This document shows positions 10,831 through 25,010 of a stretch of DNA of 64,000 nt, piece by piece; position 1 is the first letter of the stretch, and each line of letters starts with the position of its first letter. Under the pieces are notes generated by a model. The model was not told where the DNA came from. It saw only the letters and a program-made list of their open reading frames with translations, and did no database searches. The translations under genes were made by a program, and so were the position numbers. The DNA comes from Cynocephalus volans (Eukaryota > Chordata > Mammalia > Dermoptera > Cynocephalidae), in the NCBI RefSeq assembly GCF_027409185.1, contig NC_084463.1, positions 51,206,907 to 51,270,906 on the forward strand, given 5' to 3'.

Positions 10831-12163
10831 AGGGTCCGCAGCGGCCTGACACTGACCCCGGCCTCTCTCAGCGGCTACAGGAACGTGAAGAAACAGCCAA
10901 CGGGCCTGAGCAAGGAGGTAACTCCCCAGGGTGGGCAGCGCCCAGGGTCCCAGGAAGGGTTGGGAGGCCGCCCTTGCTCGTCCCAAGCACCTCCCCGTCT
11001 TACCGCCACGCACCCCCGCAGGACTTCGTGGAGGTCTGCAAGCGAGAAGGAGGCGACTACGAAAAGGGCGTGGACCGGCTGCTGGGGCTGGGCAGCACCA
11101 GGTGCAGCAGGGTCCTGGGGCGGAGGGTGGGGGAGAGGGGTTGAGACACCGGGCTGGGCCTGAGTTACTTGCGTGGGGCAGGGACTGGGCTGTGGTCCTC
11201 GGGGGTCCGCGGTGCACCTCCCCTCCCAACACCCCGGGCAGGGGGCATTCTTACCGCCATGTCCTCGCAGTGGCTCCGCGGGCCGCGTGGCACTGTCCCG
11301 GGAGGACAAGGAGGCCGCCAAATTGGGGCTGTCGGTGTTCACGGTAACCCCCTTCCTCCCCCCCACGGAACGCAGCAGCCTGTCCCATGGGAGTGGGGTG
11401 GGGAATGGAGGTCAGGAAACCCGAGTGCACTCCCTGGAACGTCTCCGGTGTGGGGCCATCCTGCAGCCCCCTCCCCAGAGTGCGGCTTCTCTTGCAGCAC
11501 CACCGCGTGGAGAGCAGAGGGCCCAGGTCCTCCCCAGCCTCGGCCAGGAGGAAGCTCCGCGCGGAGGACAAGGCGGAGCCATGGTAGGGTCTTCTAACTT
11601 GCCCCGTGGTGAGTCTGTCAGGGCACTCCAGCACGACAGGTGTCCTGGGAGACTAAGAAACTGACATCTGGTTTAATTTCACCTAACTTAAAGAGGCACA
11701 AGTGGGCGGCGGCCACCACAGCAGATCCCCTCGCCAAATGGGACCCGGCAGTGCTTCAGCTGCCCTGTCCCCCGAGGGCTGGGGGCTGAGGCCCTTTTGT
11801 ATTCCACCTCCCCTGCAGCTCTGAGAGCCACAGGAAAAGCAAGAAAGAAAAGAAGAAAAAGAAGAAAAAGAAACACAAGAAAGAGAAAAAAAAGAAAGAC
11901 AAAGAGCACAGGAGGGAGGCCAGCACCTCCTCCTCATCCCCAGCTCCTGCACGGTGGGCCCAGGCCCAGCTCTGAGGGAGGGGGCTCCTGCTGCCCAACA
12001 CAGGGACCTGCCTCTGAGCACTGTCTGTCCCTGTCTCCCCAGGCCCCGCAGGCATGACTCTGACTCCTCCTCCCCCTGCTGCAAAAGGAGGAAGAGGGGA
12101 CACAGCAGGGATAGTGGGAGGAGCCTGTCCCACCATCGGCACGGTAGGGACTCTGATGCCTGA
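10409..12163 (+). CDS. MMTAG2: Multiple myeloma tumor-associated protein 2 (C1orf35)
   Basis: A small basic protein, probably nuclear, with no settled biochemical role. Eight coding exons: 10409-10502, 10588-10738, 10872-10917, 11022-11101, 11271-11343, 11498-11583, 11819-11953 and 12043-12163. All have GT/AG borders and compatible phases, giving about 261 residues, close to the family length. The N-terminus [20 protein letters not shown] and the following [20 protein letters not shown] motif define the family domain. A middle part reads [20 protein letters not shown]. Exon 7 encodes a long Lys run ([19 protein letters not shown]), a likely nuclear or nucleolar signal. The end is Arg/Ser/His-rich with CCKRRKRGH. 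Exons are short and packed into 1.8 kb. Expression is probably driven by the CpG island with the CRE. The acceptor of exon 7 was chosen because it keeps the frame. Confidence 0.93.
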
Positions 12164-12701
12164 GAGCACGCTGCTGGACCCACAGACGCCAGAGCCCAGA
12201 GCATGTGGAGCCCTTTGAGGACTGGGCTCCCGAGTGGACATTCCCACCCTGACCCCCCCAGGGAGGCACTCCTCATGGGCCAGGCCTGCCTGTGGGCATG
12301 TGAGGTGGGGCGAGGCAGGCAGCTGATCTGTGGATTGCTCCTGAGCATGTGCCTGCTGATGCCTCCTGGGCCTTGGGAGCCACTGGCCGGCTAAGGAGGG
12401 GCCTACTTTGGGGAAACCCCTCCAGGTCACTGTGACTGGGGTCTGCAGAGCCCGGCCTGGCTGCCTGCAGAGCCCAGTGGGTTCTCTGAGGGCTCTGCTA
12501 AATGACCCCTAGCTCCCCAGGTGAAGGTAAGCCTGCTTGGAAATTTCCAGCAGAGACCAGACTCCTCCCTGTCCTGTCCCGTCCTGTCCTTGCTACAGCA
12601 GCCCTGGGCTTCTCTCCTTCCTGCCCCTGCCAAGAGGTTTAGCTTGGACCAAATATGGTTACTTCTATTTTTCCTTTATATGGACTCACTTTTTGTACTT
12701 A

Positions 12702-12707
12702 AATAAA
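12702..12707 (+). terminator. MMTAG2: MMTAG2 polyadenylation signal AATAAA
   Basis: Canonical AATAAA 539 bases after the MMTAG2 stop codon in an AT-rich patch. It implies a 3' UTR of about 560 bases. Confidence 0.75.
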
Positions 12708-12719
12708 TTTATTTTAAAA

Positions 12720-14194
12720 GGAAAGTACATGATCATACTAAGTGGAAGGTCAGTGTCAGGAGTTATTGAGACGCCACTGAGAGGGGGACAGAGTGGCCCT
12801 GTTTTTCCTGTGATGTTCCCTCAGGGGACCCACGTCAAGTCCTCCCCATTGGTGGTCTGGGTGGGACCTCAGTGTTCCAGAGCCCAGCTGACCTGGGGTT
12901 GACACCCAGGGAGGGTTAAGAGCCAGCAGGGAGTAGTCAGTGCAGGTTTGCGGGCTGAGGCACAAGAGCCTGGCCCCTGGGACTACCTTACCTTGGGGGC
13001 AGGTGAGGTTAAGTCCATGGAGGAGCAGCTTCAGCTGGGTGGGGTTGTCGCTGGTACCTGGAGTCTTGGCCACCCTTGTGCCCCCCAGAGGCCACCAAGG
13101 GGGCCACCATCTTCTTGCCTGCCCGTGTGAGTCCAGCTCACCTCCTCCTGGGTGGTGGGCTGGGTGTCCCACCTCTGCCTGTCCCCACAAAGGGGCATGC
13201 AGGATGCAGGCCAGGGCTGCTCACCATATGCATAGCCACTGGGCTCCATGCAACTTAGAAACCCTCCTTGGCCAAGACACACAGAACCCAGGCTTGATTA
13301 ATATGTATTACTCTTCCGCTTCTGATTTTTTTTTTTTGATGTTCGGTAAGGGGTCTTAACCCTTGACTTGGTGTTGCTGTGACTTGGTGTTGTCAGCACC
13401 ACCCTCACCTAGTGAGCTAACCGGCCATCCCTATACGGGATCCGAACCTGTGGCCTTGGTGTTATCAGCACCACACTCTCCTGAGTGAGCCATGGGCCAG
13501 CCCCTGCTTCTGATTTTGAAAGAAATTAAGTGGAGAACATTTTGTGGTCCTGGGGTGTACCTCAGTGGCCTCTGCCCTCTGCACATGGCCCACCTCAGTG
13601 GAGAGCACATTATCTTGGGTGCTGTTTCAGGGATGAAGGTCAGGCCAACAGGCCAAGGCAAGAGGCCAAGCACAGCTCTAGGTTGCCACACAGGGCAGCC
13701 CCTGCCCAGGGAAATGGCCCACAGGGAGGGCAGACCTTGGACCTGCTGGTTGCCACACCCCCCCGGGCCAGCTGCTCCCCACCCTCACCCATGGTGCCTT
13801 GATGAGGCAGGGGCTATGCTCACTCAGGGAAACCCTTTCCCTAGCTGGCACAAAGCACTCTGGACCAGCAGTGGGTCGAGTGAGGGGAGCTGTGGCCCCC
13901 AGGCACTCATGGCCCCTACCCTTGGGCCCTCACCCTTGCCTCCCCTCCCGTGTGGCCACTGCTGCCCTGTCTGACCTCTAGAGAGAGGAATGAAATGTTT
14001 CCAGAAGGTTTTGACACACACACACCCCGACCCGACTCAGGCAGTGGAATCCCTGGGTCTGGGGAGGGCAGCGAGAACAGCAGTTGGGGAGGCTGACGTT
14101 GCGAAGCTGGCAGTGCCCGGGGTTGGCCCTCTCCACTCTCTCATCTCTAGGAGGCAGTCTGTCCGTCGGCAGTGACACTGAAACACTAGAGAGC
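12720..14194. other. Tail-to-tail gap between MMTAG2 and ARF1
   Basis: About 1.5 kb separates the two convergent 3' ends. It holds one dimeric SINE (13.33-13.5 kb) and otherwise unremarkable GC-rich sequence with no convincing exon. Confidence 0.55.
13330..13505 (-). mobile_element. CYN-like dimeric tRNA-Ile SINE, reverse
   Basis: A T run is followed by the complement of two tRNA-Ile-like monomers joined head to tail; the right monomer ends at about 13433. The flanks share the exact 12-base direct repeat GCTTCTGATTTT (13318-13329 and 13506-13517), so this is a clean insertion. Confidence 0.85.
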
Positions 14195-14197
14195 CAG

Positions 14198-15357
14198 TGA
14201 AATACTGAAGAGATTTTATTCTAATAGCCATAATTACAGTGCTTGTTTGTCGAAATGAAAACTGAAAACAAGTATACAAAACAGTTGATTACTAATCGTG
14301 TATTGAAAGCAGTAAGAGGTTCCACAACACCAAATAAACCAGTTTTGAGGTTTTCCCCAAGATAAATTTAACAGCTCCAGCTTCTTCAGTGTTTATCAAA
14401 ATACAAAAGAAAAAAGTAGAGGTCGTCGTTTCGATGGCAAATCGGACCCTTGCAGGCTGAGGGAGAGAAAGCTACTTCACACACGGAGATGGGGGTGATC
14501 CCGAGGGCGGCGACACTAGAATGGATCGACTCTCCCAGCGCGCACACACTCCTGCTGGTGAGATGCCAGACAGTCCGCCAATGTGTCTGAGCGTGTGAGC
14601 GCTGGGAATGGCAGGGGCTCAGCTGCGGCCACACGCTGACCCAGGGGAAGGCTGGCCCCCTGTGGCCTCCCAGTCCATCCCCTTAGTGACCGTGTGAGCA
14701 CAGATACAAGCACAAGGTTATGGAATGCAGGGTGACCCAAAGACGAGCAAGTCACGGGGCCTCTACTGTGACCATGCAGGATGGATTCCGTTGGTTTTGT
14801 CATTGCCTCACGTTCCCAAAGGGGAACAGTCGAGCCGATGGACTAGTATTCAGACCATTACTGCAAAACCTACACTAGGCATAGTCTCCCTTCTGTGTGT
14901 TCAAGTGTTCTCCTTATCTTGTATTTTTAACTATTGTAAAAAATGCACTGAGTTTGGGTTAAAAACCAACCACCAAAATGGATCTCAACACAGATATAAG
15001 CCAGGAGGAGCATCCAGCTCATCTAACACAACAGCACCTGGGGGCCAGGTGCCCATGTGCCTACATCCCTTCTCAGTACTGAACAGTAAGTTGATTTTTC
15101 TTTTTACAATAAAAAAAGCTGAGTAATATTGCATAGGAGTACCAGAAGCTGCCTCATTGGAAACAAAAACTATTTACATTAAATAAAAAACCTGGCTGCA
15201 GGCTGCGTCTGCCACATTTACAGCATGGTGCGATGCACACTGTGACCAAAACCATGGAGACAGCTTCTGGCACTCAATACCACAGAGTCGCACATTTGCC
15301 ACATGATAGTAAAGCAGAGGGCGGAGAGAAGGAAGAGGGGGAGGGGAGTGTTCACGT
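14198..15357 (-). other. ARF1: ARF1 3' UTR
   Basis: About 1.15 kb from the ARF1 stop codon to just past the minus-strand AATAAA. It is AT-richer than the flanks and has no SINE or LTR in it, although repeats are common on either side, which fits a selected UTR. Confidence 0.75.
14215..14220 (-). terminator. ARF1: ARF1 polyadenylation signal AATAAA
   Basis: TTTATT on the plus strand is AATAAA on the minus strand. It gives a 3' UTR length in keeping with an ARF1 mRNA of about 2 kb. Confidence 0.7.
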
Positions 15358-16426
<1,069 letters not shown>

Positions 16427-18259
16427 CTGTGGAGACAAGATGTCTAGCTTTCTGTCTCTGCTGCCTGGCGCGAACCCTGCAGCAGTGGTTCAAAAGCCAC
16501 CCACCTAGGGACTTGGTCACTCCTGAAAACTCACAGGGTGAGATATGATGCAATCTGGGTTCCCGAGCAACAGAAAGAGAACCCTGCCTACCTGTCTGCT
16601 CAGCTCCCCAAATCTACCTTATGACCAAGAGACTGGGAAGCTTAGGAAAGGGTTTTTCACAATGTGAGCAGCTGTAGCCATCGTCTCAGGAAGCCACTCC
16701 CAAGGAGGCAGAGAACCGCAAGGACAAGTCCATTCAACCTGTGGCTATCAGGATGCAGGATGGCCACTACAACCAACCTCGACTCGCACATGAGGAAGGG
16801 GCATTCACTGTCAAAAACTGTGCTTTCGGAGGCATTAAAGATCTCTACAACCTAACACACCCAACATGTCTCCCCACTGCACTGGTAGGTAACAGTAATC
16901 ATGACCACCCCCACCCTGGGCAACTGAAGCACGGGCCTAGGAGGTTCTCACGCACACAGGGACGGGGAGGGAGCCCACTCTGTGAGGGCAGGAAGCTCCT
17001 CCAGTGCGAGGTAGGTAGGCTGGTCCCTGAGCTCAAGTTGCAGCTCCCTCTCGGGAGAAGTGGGCCAAAGCAGTGCTTGTGCATCTCAGGTGGACCAAAC
17101 AGCCACGGCTCTGCTGGGGACAGCAGGAAGCCCTCAGTAGCATGCCCCTGTGAGGACATGTGCATGGTGTCTGACTCACACTGTGGCTGCAGGGTCCCCA
17201 AGCAAAGCACAAATGTGGGGGACACCAATCCAGTCAGCTGGTCCTGAGACTCTTTAAAAAAAAAAAAAAGGTCAATTTCTCAAATGCTGATTACTGAAAA
17301 TTTTGAGATTTTTAGCACCTAATAAAACCAAACAACGGAGGACTATGCAGCCTTCAAAATGGAAGAAATTTGTCTATGTACTGACAGAGAAAACTAAACA
17401 AGGTGCCAGACGGGGTGCTCAAAAACACCGAGCTGCTCAGCTCAACTACACATGTGCATGGCCACACAGTAGCCAAAGACCCCGATCACGCATCGCTGGG
17501 GCTCCGTAGGGCAGGCCGCCGGGCACTCCCCCAGGTGCTGAGGGAGCATTCTGTGGGTAACACCAGGTGACTGTGAACACAGCCAGCTCCTCATTAAGCC
17601 TCCTCCCGGCACCCCGCTGTTTCTCGGCTGGATTTTGGCTGGAATGATGGTCAGATGGTGACTTTCTGATCCAGTCACTACAGCACCCTACTAAAAGGAG
17701 ATGCCCCCTCTTCTCCATTTCTTGAACCCTGTGTAAGCCCATACATTCCTGTCCCACCAGGGCCCTGCAAGCTGGCTCTGGTGTCTTTGGACAGCTTGTT
17801 CTTCGTTTTGGTTTTGAACCACATTACCTTTTCAAAAAATTACATGAATTCTGAAACTTAGACCTTTACTACGTCAATCCTTTTTCTGGGACAGCCAAAC
17901 TTCCTAAGTAAAGAGGGTGAAGAACACCTCAGGAACACAGAATAGACTCCATATACACCTCTTTCAGTCCATTCCTGAAACCATAGCCAATAAAGAAATA
18001 AAAATGACTTACAGACCTGTAAGGACAAAGAGGAGGGAAGCAATGCCTGACCAAGTAGAGAAAGTTGAACTGCTTGGAGATACACAGGACGGGATGGGGG
18101 TCTGACCACAGGGACATGGGCCCATGGACACACTCGAGCCCTGAGATCCCCATTCAGTTTCCAGAACTGAGAGGCCTGTGTGCCCCAGCAGATCTGCACA
18201 CGAGCAACCAGAGGCCCCCAAAAGAGCCAAGCCCCTGTTTCCTTTTTGAAGGCTTCCAA

Positions 18260-19260
18260 CATAAGAGACATAAACAAGGGATTGGGAGGGCAGCAAGCAA
18301 GACAGGAGACTATTCAAAAGGAAGAAAAAAAACAAAACACCAAATTAAAAAAACAAAAACCACACACCGCAACACCAGCATCAACCAGTCAGAAGACAGT
18401 CTATAAAACAAGAAGAGGATACTACAACAAAGGAAAAGAAGAGCGACCTGGTAGAAACTACAGACAGCCAAAATGAAAAATTCAATGCTCTCAGAAAGCA
18501 GAACAAAAATACACAGATAAAAAAGGAAAATGAGAAGCAACTTAAGAGATCAACATGTGACTAACAGAAATCCCCAAAATTAAAAAGCTAGAGAATTATG
18601 AGGAAGACATTCTTAAGTGTTCCAGAACGGGGGAGAACCTGATACAGTGCAAAGTCCAGGACACCCAGAGCCAACACTTTACAAGCACCCCAGAAGGGAA
18701 GATTTCAGTGATGCTTTTGGAATTCTGAGAACATTAATTTTCAACCTCTAATTCTACACCCAGCCAAAGAATCAATCACTGTGAAGGTAGAATAAAGACA
18801 ATATCAGACTGCAAGGCCTCTCTTGTGCCCCTTCCTCAAGAGGCTCCCACAAGGACCCAGGGAACAAGAGAGAAGGTGGGAGCCCAAAGCGACATAGAGG
18901 GAGAGCAGCAGCCTCAGTCGCCACTATGCAGACTGGAGCAGGCAAGTGGACACCTGCAGAACAGGGGCACACCACCTGAATGTTTTCATGATGGGGATTG
19001 GCACTTCTGGGGGAGCTGGGAAAAACAATAGGTACACAGAAAAACTCAAGGATGAAACCGAACAGAAAGAGAGGTAGGTCCTTTTGCAATTTACTCCAGG
19101 AAAGCATGAACCAGTGGTGACCTGGCTCAGCAGTAAATGATAAGCATGGAGTCCTAACACTATGACTGTTGCTATGGGACAATGGGAAGCTGAGGTGCAA
19201 ACTTATGGGATAAAAGGCCAATCATCACTGTCCAAATTAACACATCTAAGATGGAGAAAC
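18260..19260 (+). mobile_element. HAL1/L1-type LINE fragment
   Basis: A-rich sense strand. The stretch at about 18.7-18.83 kb (GAATTCTGAGAAC..., TCTACACCCAGCC, GGTAGAATAAAGAC, GCAAGGCCTC) matches in order the end of the ORF1 region of old L1/HAL1 elements. The 5' and 3' limits are uncertain, and short frames only remain. It is an ancient, decayed LINE. Confidence 0.6.
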
Positions 19261-22227
19261 CAAGAAATTGTGTAGGTGTGTCAATTTAGAACGGAGTTCC
19301 AGGCAGGTGGTGAAAGGCACTGGGCGTGGGTAGAGTGGGGTGGGCAGAGGTGGCTGTTGAAGTATCATGTCCATAAAAATCACAAAACTGGGCACTGAGG
19401 GGCAAAAGGGTCCGTGTTGCCTCCAACCACCACACCAGTGGACAGAACATGCCAGGTGAACCACATCTAGCAGCAGGGACCAAGCACTGTCCTCAGTCCA
19501 TGTATCTCTGCTGCTGCCACCTCTTTGTGCTCTGGAGTCGTACCACCCTCAGAGGCAGTGGGTCCTCTGATGACCACATGACCCCAGCCTTTCCCCATGG
19601 CTGTTTTTTCCTTATTAAAATAGATAAGAGCACTGGGGCCCCCGAAGGGGGAAAGTGGTGGATCCAGGATGGGGTAAGCTTGCAGTCTCCCTCAGTCTGA
19701 GGTTCAACACACTGACCCACAAACACAGGTACCCACCCTGCTGTGTACACAGTCAGTGTCCTCACGAGGCCCAGGTCCTGGCCGCTCCTGATCCTGGGGC
19801 CCTGGCCCTGTTGCTGCTTTCATAAGAGGCCCAGGGTTCACACAATCTCTGTGGTTGGAGGAAAGCCCCACACTGACCACTAAAGTCACTTCCAGGCCTC
19901 TCGGCACAGGCCCTAACTCGTGTAATGCCCAGCCCAGGCATGCCTGTGTCACCCTTTTCTCCACCAGAACCACCGCACAGAAGCCAAAACCCGTTTTTCA
20001 GGTCCATCTGAATTATCCTGTGTCTTAGTCAGCAGTGAAAACCCCGACTTCCTCAGAGAGCCCCCTTGCCTGTGCATGGTGCGATGCCACACCCGTCAGA
20101 AGAGGGCTGCCCGGGGAAGGAGGACTTAAACGAGACGCAGCCCAGATGAGAAGAGGAACTATCGGCCTGTTTCTCTCTCCTGACCAGACTGCAGGCTCCA
20201 CCTTAGGTGAAGAAAGGACCTTCAGGAAGAACGGTTTTACTCTTTGTTACTTTGTTAGGAGCAGAGAACAATGGTAGGGGTGGCCTTTAGGCATCAAAGT
20301 AAAGAACAGGACACTGAACTCTGGTGAGTATGTTCCTGACACATCACTGCCAGAGGTGGGGCCTGATGGGGAGGAAGCCACCTCCCAACAGGAGATAGGA
20401 GAAATGTTGCTTTGCGAGTCCAAACCCGTTCCACATCAATGAGTGAATCCAACCTAACCTGTTTAGCTGCTGAAAAGTAACCAACGGGCACCAGTGACTG
20501 CCACTGTCCACTGTCCCCATAAGTCACAGGGACACTTCAGCACAAGCGCAAGACAGAGCCCTCGCCACACTGCAGCTGTGCAGAGGAACAGGCCCTGGCA
20601 GAAAGCTCGCCGTTCCCCTCAAATTGTCAGAGCTAGTCTATTCAACGGAATCCCTAAGTAATAACCTGAACCTTCAGGAATCACCACGAAGAGACACCTC
20701 CAATTCAGAGCATAGGTGAGCAAGCTCCAATGCTCCCGATTCTGCTCTCTGCTGCTGACCCATGGCCACTCCTTCCCATCTTCCTGCGAACAGGACTCAC
20801 AGGAATGGAAACCTGGTGACTTCAAGAATGCTTTCTTTCTTTTATTAAAATCACATTTAAGTGTAAATTACATTTAGTAAAATGCACAGATCAATAGTTC
20901 ATAATGTCAGCTTTAATATCTAATTTGAGGAAAATTAACAAAGGTGAAGATTTTCCAGAGGAACATATGTACATTATAAAATATTTTCTTTAAGGGTTTC
21001 ATTTAAAGAGCAACAGCCTTCCAACAGTCATGTGTACGTTGATGATCAATTACAGGCAAACCTGAATCATCCCCAACACACATGAGAATTTTGATTTTAA
21101 AAGGGGGTCCTCTACTTTCAAATGCGATATGGTCACATACTAAAATCACACAAACTGCTTTTTGTACATCAACGCAGGACTCTGGCACATCAGCTAAATA
21201 AATCCTCAAGTCATCACCCAATCTGCAGTTGTTTTTTAAAAATAAAACTCTCAGGACATTTTGTAGGAACTCAGTAGGCACCAACTGCCCCCTCCAGGCC
21301 CATCGAAAATGAGGGATGCCCCGGAACCCAGGCCAGCTCCTCAACGCCAAGGACCTTGCTAACAACATGTCTGTTTCTCTGCACACGTTGCCTCCCCACA
21401 GTGGCTGGCCTTCTGAGTTAAGACAGAGACAATACCTATCAGGTCTGATTCTTAGATGGGGTAATCAGTAAAATTCAACTTAGGTTGCTCTTTGCCAGCT
21501 TAAGCTTTAAGGTGAAATCCTTAAATAGTTGTGCACAGCTAGAAATGAGTTTCATTCATGTGATTCCATCCCAGGAACCAAGTTCTTTACTATAGCAAGA
21601 TGAATACCATAGAGCCACTGTCCATTGACTAAATGCTAACTTATATTCTGTATGTCTTCCTTATTCATATTTATTAGTACTTTTTAACAGAACTGTCCTC
21701 AAAGCACTTCACCAAACACACTTACATCCTTCTGAAATCTACAGATGTGCAGCTCTGAGCAAATAACCAGGGAGGCTATCAGGACCCATCTCTGTCACAT
21801 GGCCTCTGACGGGAGCTAAAATAGTTTACAAGATCTGCAAGTTTTTGAGGACTGTGGTGGCTGTGGTGTCTGCATCAGGAGCGTCTTCCCACTGAGTGCC
21901 AGCTCTGTGTACGTGTCCTCGTCACAGGCACTGGTCTCCCTCCTCTCTCAGAAGCAGAACCCTGATCTGTCACTGGCCATAGGCCTTCCAGAATACAGCC
22001 CAGTTTCCTGGCCTTCCCTGCAGCAGCACACACCCAGGTGAGTGAGCTCTGGCCTCCACGCCCATGGAGCAGCAGAGCCTAGCAACTAATGAGCAAAATT
22101 TCTACTTTGGCAAGAAGGGCACAGGTAACCTCTCTCTGACCCCAAATCAAGTTAAGCCTGAAGGACCTGAAGCTGGAAAAAAACCAAAGATCAGAGCACA
22201 AATCTGCACCACCCAAAACATTAAAAT

Positions 22228-22379
22228 GCACACCCCAGGGCCTGCCTGTGGCTCACTCGGGAGAGTGTGGTGCTGATAACACCAAGGCCACGGGCCACGG
22301 GTTCACATCCTATATAGGGATGGCCAAGGGTAAGATCCCCTCACTGGTCATCTTTATTCAAAAAAAAAAAAAAAAAAAA
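22228..22379 (+). mobile_element. CYN-like dimeric tRNA-Ile SINE, right unit shortened
   Basis: The left monomer is complete (GCCTGTGGCTCACTCGGGAG to CATCCTATATAGGGATGG). Most of the 5' part of the right monomer is missing, then TAAGATCCCCTCACTGGTCATC and an A20 tail follow. A short flanking repeat GCACACC is visible. Confidence 0.8.
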
Positions 22380-23365
22380 GCACACCGCAAACTGAAAATG
22401 GAGGAAACCACAGTAATTTACAATGATGATGCAAAGATACAATTGAGAAACCACCAGCGGACAGTGCCCCAGCTCAGGCCCCTCCCCAACTGATTCTGGA
22501 GGCTGCTGGTTAGCAGACCTTGGAAAGTCAGCTGGAACTGTGTCTCCACCAACCCAGTGGGGCAGAGGACATGCAGTGTGGGACAGGGCTGGCACTAACA
22601 GGAAGACCTGGCCCAGCTGAGCCTTCAGGCTGTGCCCACACTCCCTACTGACCAGCCTTTGACTCATCACATTCTTCTTGGTGCACACCGATAAAGAGTA
22701 AGCAGTTGTGCAGTGGAGACATGTCAGGCACAGACAGGCCCAACAGACGCTCACGGAGCTGAGCTGAACACAATGGTCCAGGAGTGCATCTCTTCACACC
22801 TTGCTCACAGGCTTCTGGCCCTGGCAATGACTGGAGGCTGATGGACACAAGCTCCGGCCACAACCTCCTCAAGGAGGGCAGGCACACACAGGCCAGGCTG
22901 CTCCTGCACACCTACGCTACACAATACCATCCAGCATCCGGTGGGGCAGCCAGAGCCCACAAGAAGGGTAAGGGGACTCTTGACTTCTGCAGCCAAGTTA
23001 GATGCATCCATGTAGTTTTGTCAGTTTACTTCTGTGACTATGTGGTCACCACAGAACATGCTGGGCACCGAGCAGCTGCAAGCCACTGTTCCAGGGCGGG
23101 GCTGGGAACCCAGCATCCCAGAGGCCCCTTCCACACCACTTGAAGAAAAAGGGGAACTGGAAGAGCAAATGGATAGTGATGCTCTCATAAAATAACCTCT
23201 CAGAGAGCCAAGTTCTCTTCCTCAAACTGCTCGGAGTGGGCAGGGCCCCTCAGACGCTTTACAGTGCAAGGTCAAAAAATAATGTGGTGGCTTCATGAAT
23301 GATTAAGCCAATCTCCAAACTTGATTTTTGCCTTCAGGTAACTTTCATTTTAAAAATAAAATTGA

Positions 23366-23565
23366 GGGGCCGGCCCGTGGCTCACTCGGGAGAGTGCGGT
23401 GCTGATAACACCAAGGCCCCGGGTTCGGATCCCATATACGGACGGCCGGTTCGCTCACTGGCTGAGCGTGGTGCTGACAACACCAAGTCAAGGGTTAAGA
23501 TCCCCTTACTGGTCATCTTTAAAAAAAATAAATTAAAAAAAAAAAAAATAATAATAATAAAAAAT
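23366..23565 (+). mobile_element. CYN-like dimeric tRNA-Ile SINE, near-complete
   Basis: The best full copy in the window. The left monomer starts GGGGCCGGCCCGTGGCTCAC, carries GGTGCTGATAACACCAAGG and GGTTCGGATCCCATATACGG. The right monomer starts GGCCGGTTCGCTCACTGGCT and ends TTACTGGTCATC, then an A/AAT-rich tail. The exact 14-base duplication AAAAATAAAATTGA (23352-23365 and 23566-23579) frames it. Confidence 0.9.
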
Positions 23566-24829
23566 AAAAATAAAATTGAAAAAAAAAAAAAAAAGGCATC
23601 CCCACCTCCTCTTCTGAGCAATGGCAGTCTCGCTCTTCCAGAGGAGACAGAAACATCAAGTGCGGCAGGGATTTGGAGCTGTCACCAACATCCCCCCAGC
23701 TCTGGAGCAATCACCCCCCACAAGCCCTGGGAGGCCACTGTCCCAGCTACAACCTCTGATCTCTAGCCACACACAGGCCGCCAGCAGCTCTGGGGTCAGG
23801 GAAACTTCTGAAATACACACTTGCTGATGCCACCTAAGGGCCTCCAAGGCCCCCCTCAGGTGACAAGGCCCCATCACACTCCAGCACCTGCCATGCTTTC
23901 TAGGTGATGTGACCCCTACAGTGACCCCCCGATGTTTTTACTCCCAGATAGACCCCCTCCTCTCAAATCCTCCCCTAAAACAACAGCCTTTCCACCCAAA
24001 CCTTCCTGCTGAAGGTAGCAGCCCCAGGCTCTTCCACTGTGGTCGAGCAACTCCCTCCCCACTCCTCAGACCTGCACCTGAAGACACCTCGCCTGGCATC
24101 CCTGTGCTCTGCCAGCATCCCTGTGCTCTGCCAGCACCCCACAGCACGTGCGTTCTCAGTCAGGTGAACCAGCAGTCTGTGCCCGTCACATCAGGGTCCT
24201 TACCATGGCCACAGTGGCCAGCAACACATTGCCCACAATGCCCTTTATACCCCTCCTCTGCCATCCCACAAGGGAGCCAATGACAACACAACCAATGCCA
24301 TGAGGAGCCCCAGTGCCCTGGCCTAGCATTAACGGGATGGGGCCCATAAGTACAGGAATGCAACTCTTAACAGGACATGCACTTCAGCACTGGGCACAAC
24401 CACGCTGCAAGGCGAATGGAGCAGGCTGGGCCCCTCAACACAGCTGCTCTCCTCTGGAAGCAGAGAACAACTCTTGGTAAGGTTCTGAAAAGAACAAAAC
24501 ACAATCACCCTTGATTCACAAGGTAACTGTGTTCCTGGAAAATTCAGAACATCTGTTATAACAAACTATGCAGAAAAAAAAAAGTCGTGCCCCTGTGTGT
24601 ACAACAGCCAGGTTTAGGAAGCACAGATTTTCTAGCTATGGTACAGACATATAAGGTGCATTTTTGCCACTGCCACGAGGTCCAGCACTGCCTCACTCAA
24701 CCTGAGAGTACCAAAATGCTCCCATGAGTTTCCCAAACCTCCTTTCTGGAGACTGCACTGACCTAGCCCCTCCAGGGACCACAGGTCAGCAGTCTTCCCA
24801 CCCCTCGCACACTCTGCTCCTGGCTGTCC

Positions 24830-25010
24830 TGGCCTGTGAGAGACAAGCTTCCAGTTTCTCCCTCAGATCCATCTGATCCCTCACTCCTTCACACCTCTGC
24901 TCAAATGTCACCTGTCAGGTGAGGTCTCAGCATCTGCCTGCCTTCCCCAGGAGGGCGGACGCTCCATAAGTATTGAGAGCTTGATCGCTGCCACGCCTAG
25001 CCCGGCCCTC
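24830..25010. mobile_element. Possible L2 LINE fragment
   Basis: CTCAAATGTCACCTGTCAGGTGAGG with the sequences on either side resembles the L2 3' region (CTCAAATGTCACCTTCTCAGTGAGG type). It is short and diverged; a chance match is possible. Confidence 0.4.

Noticed and set aside
23366-23526. tRNA-Ile-like sequences as real tRNA genes
   Set aside because: The cloverleaf is damaged, the unit occurs as dimers with A tails and target duplications, and there are many copies. They are SINEs.
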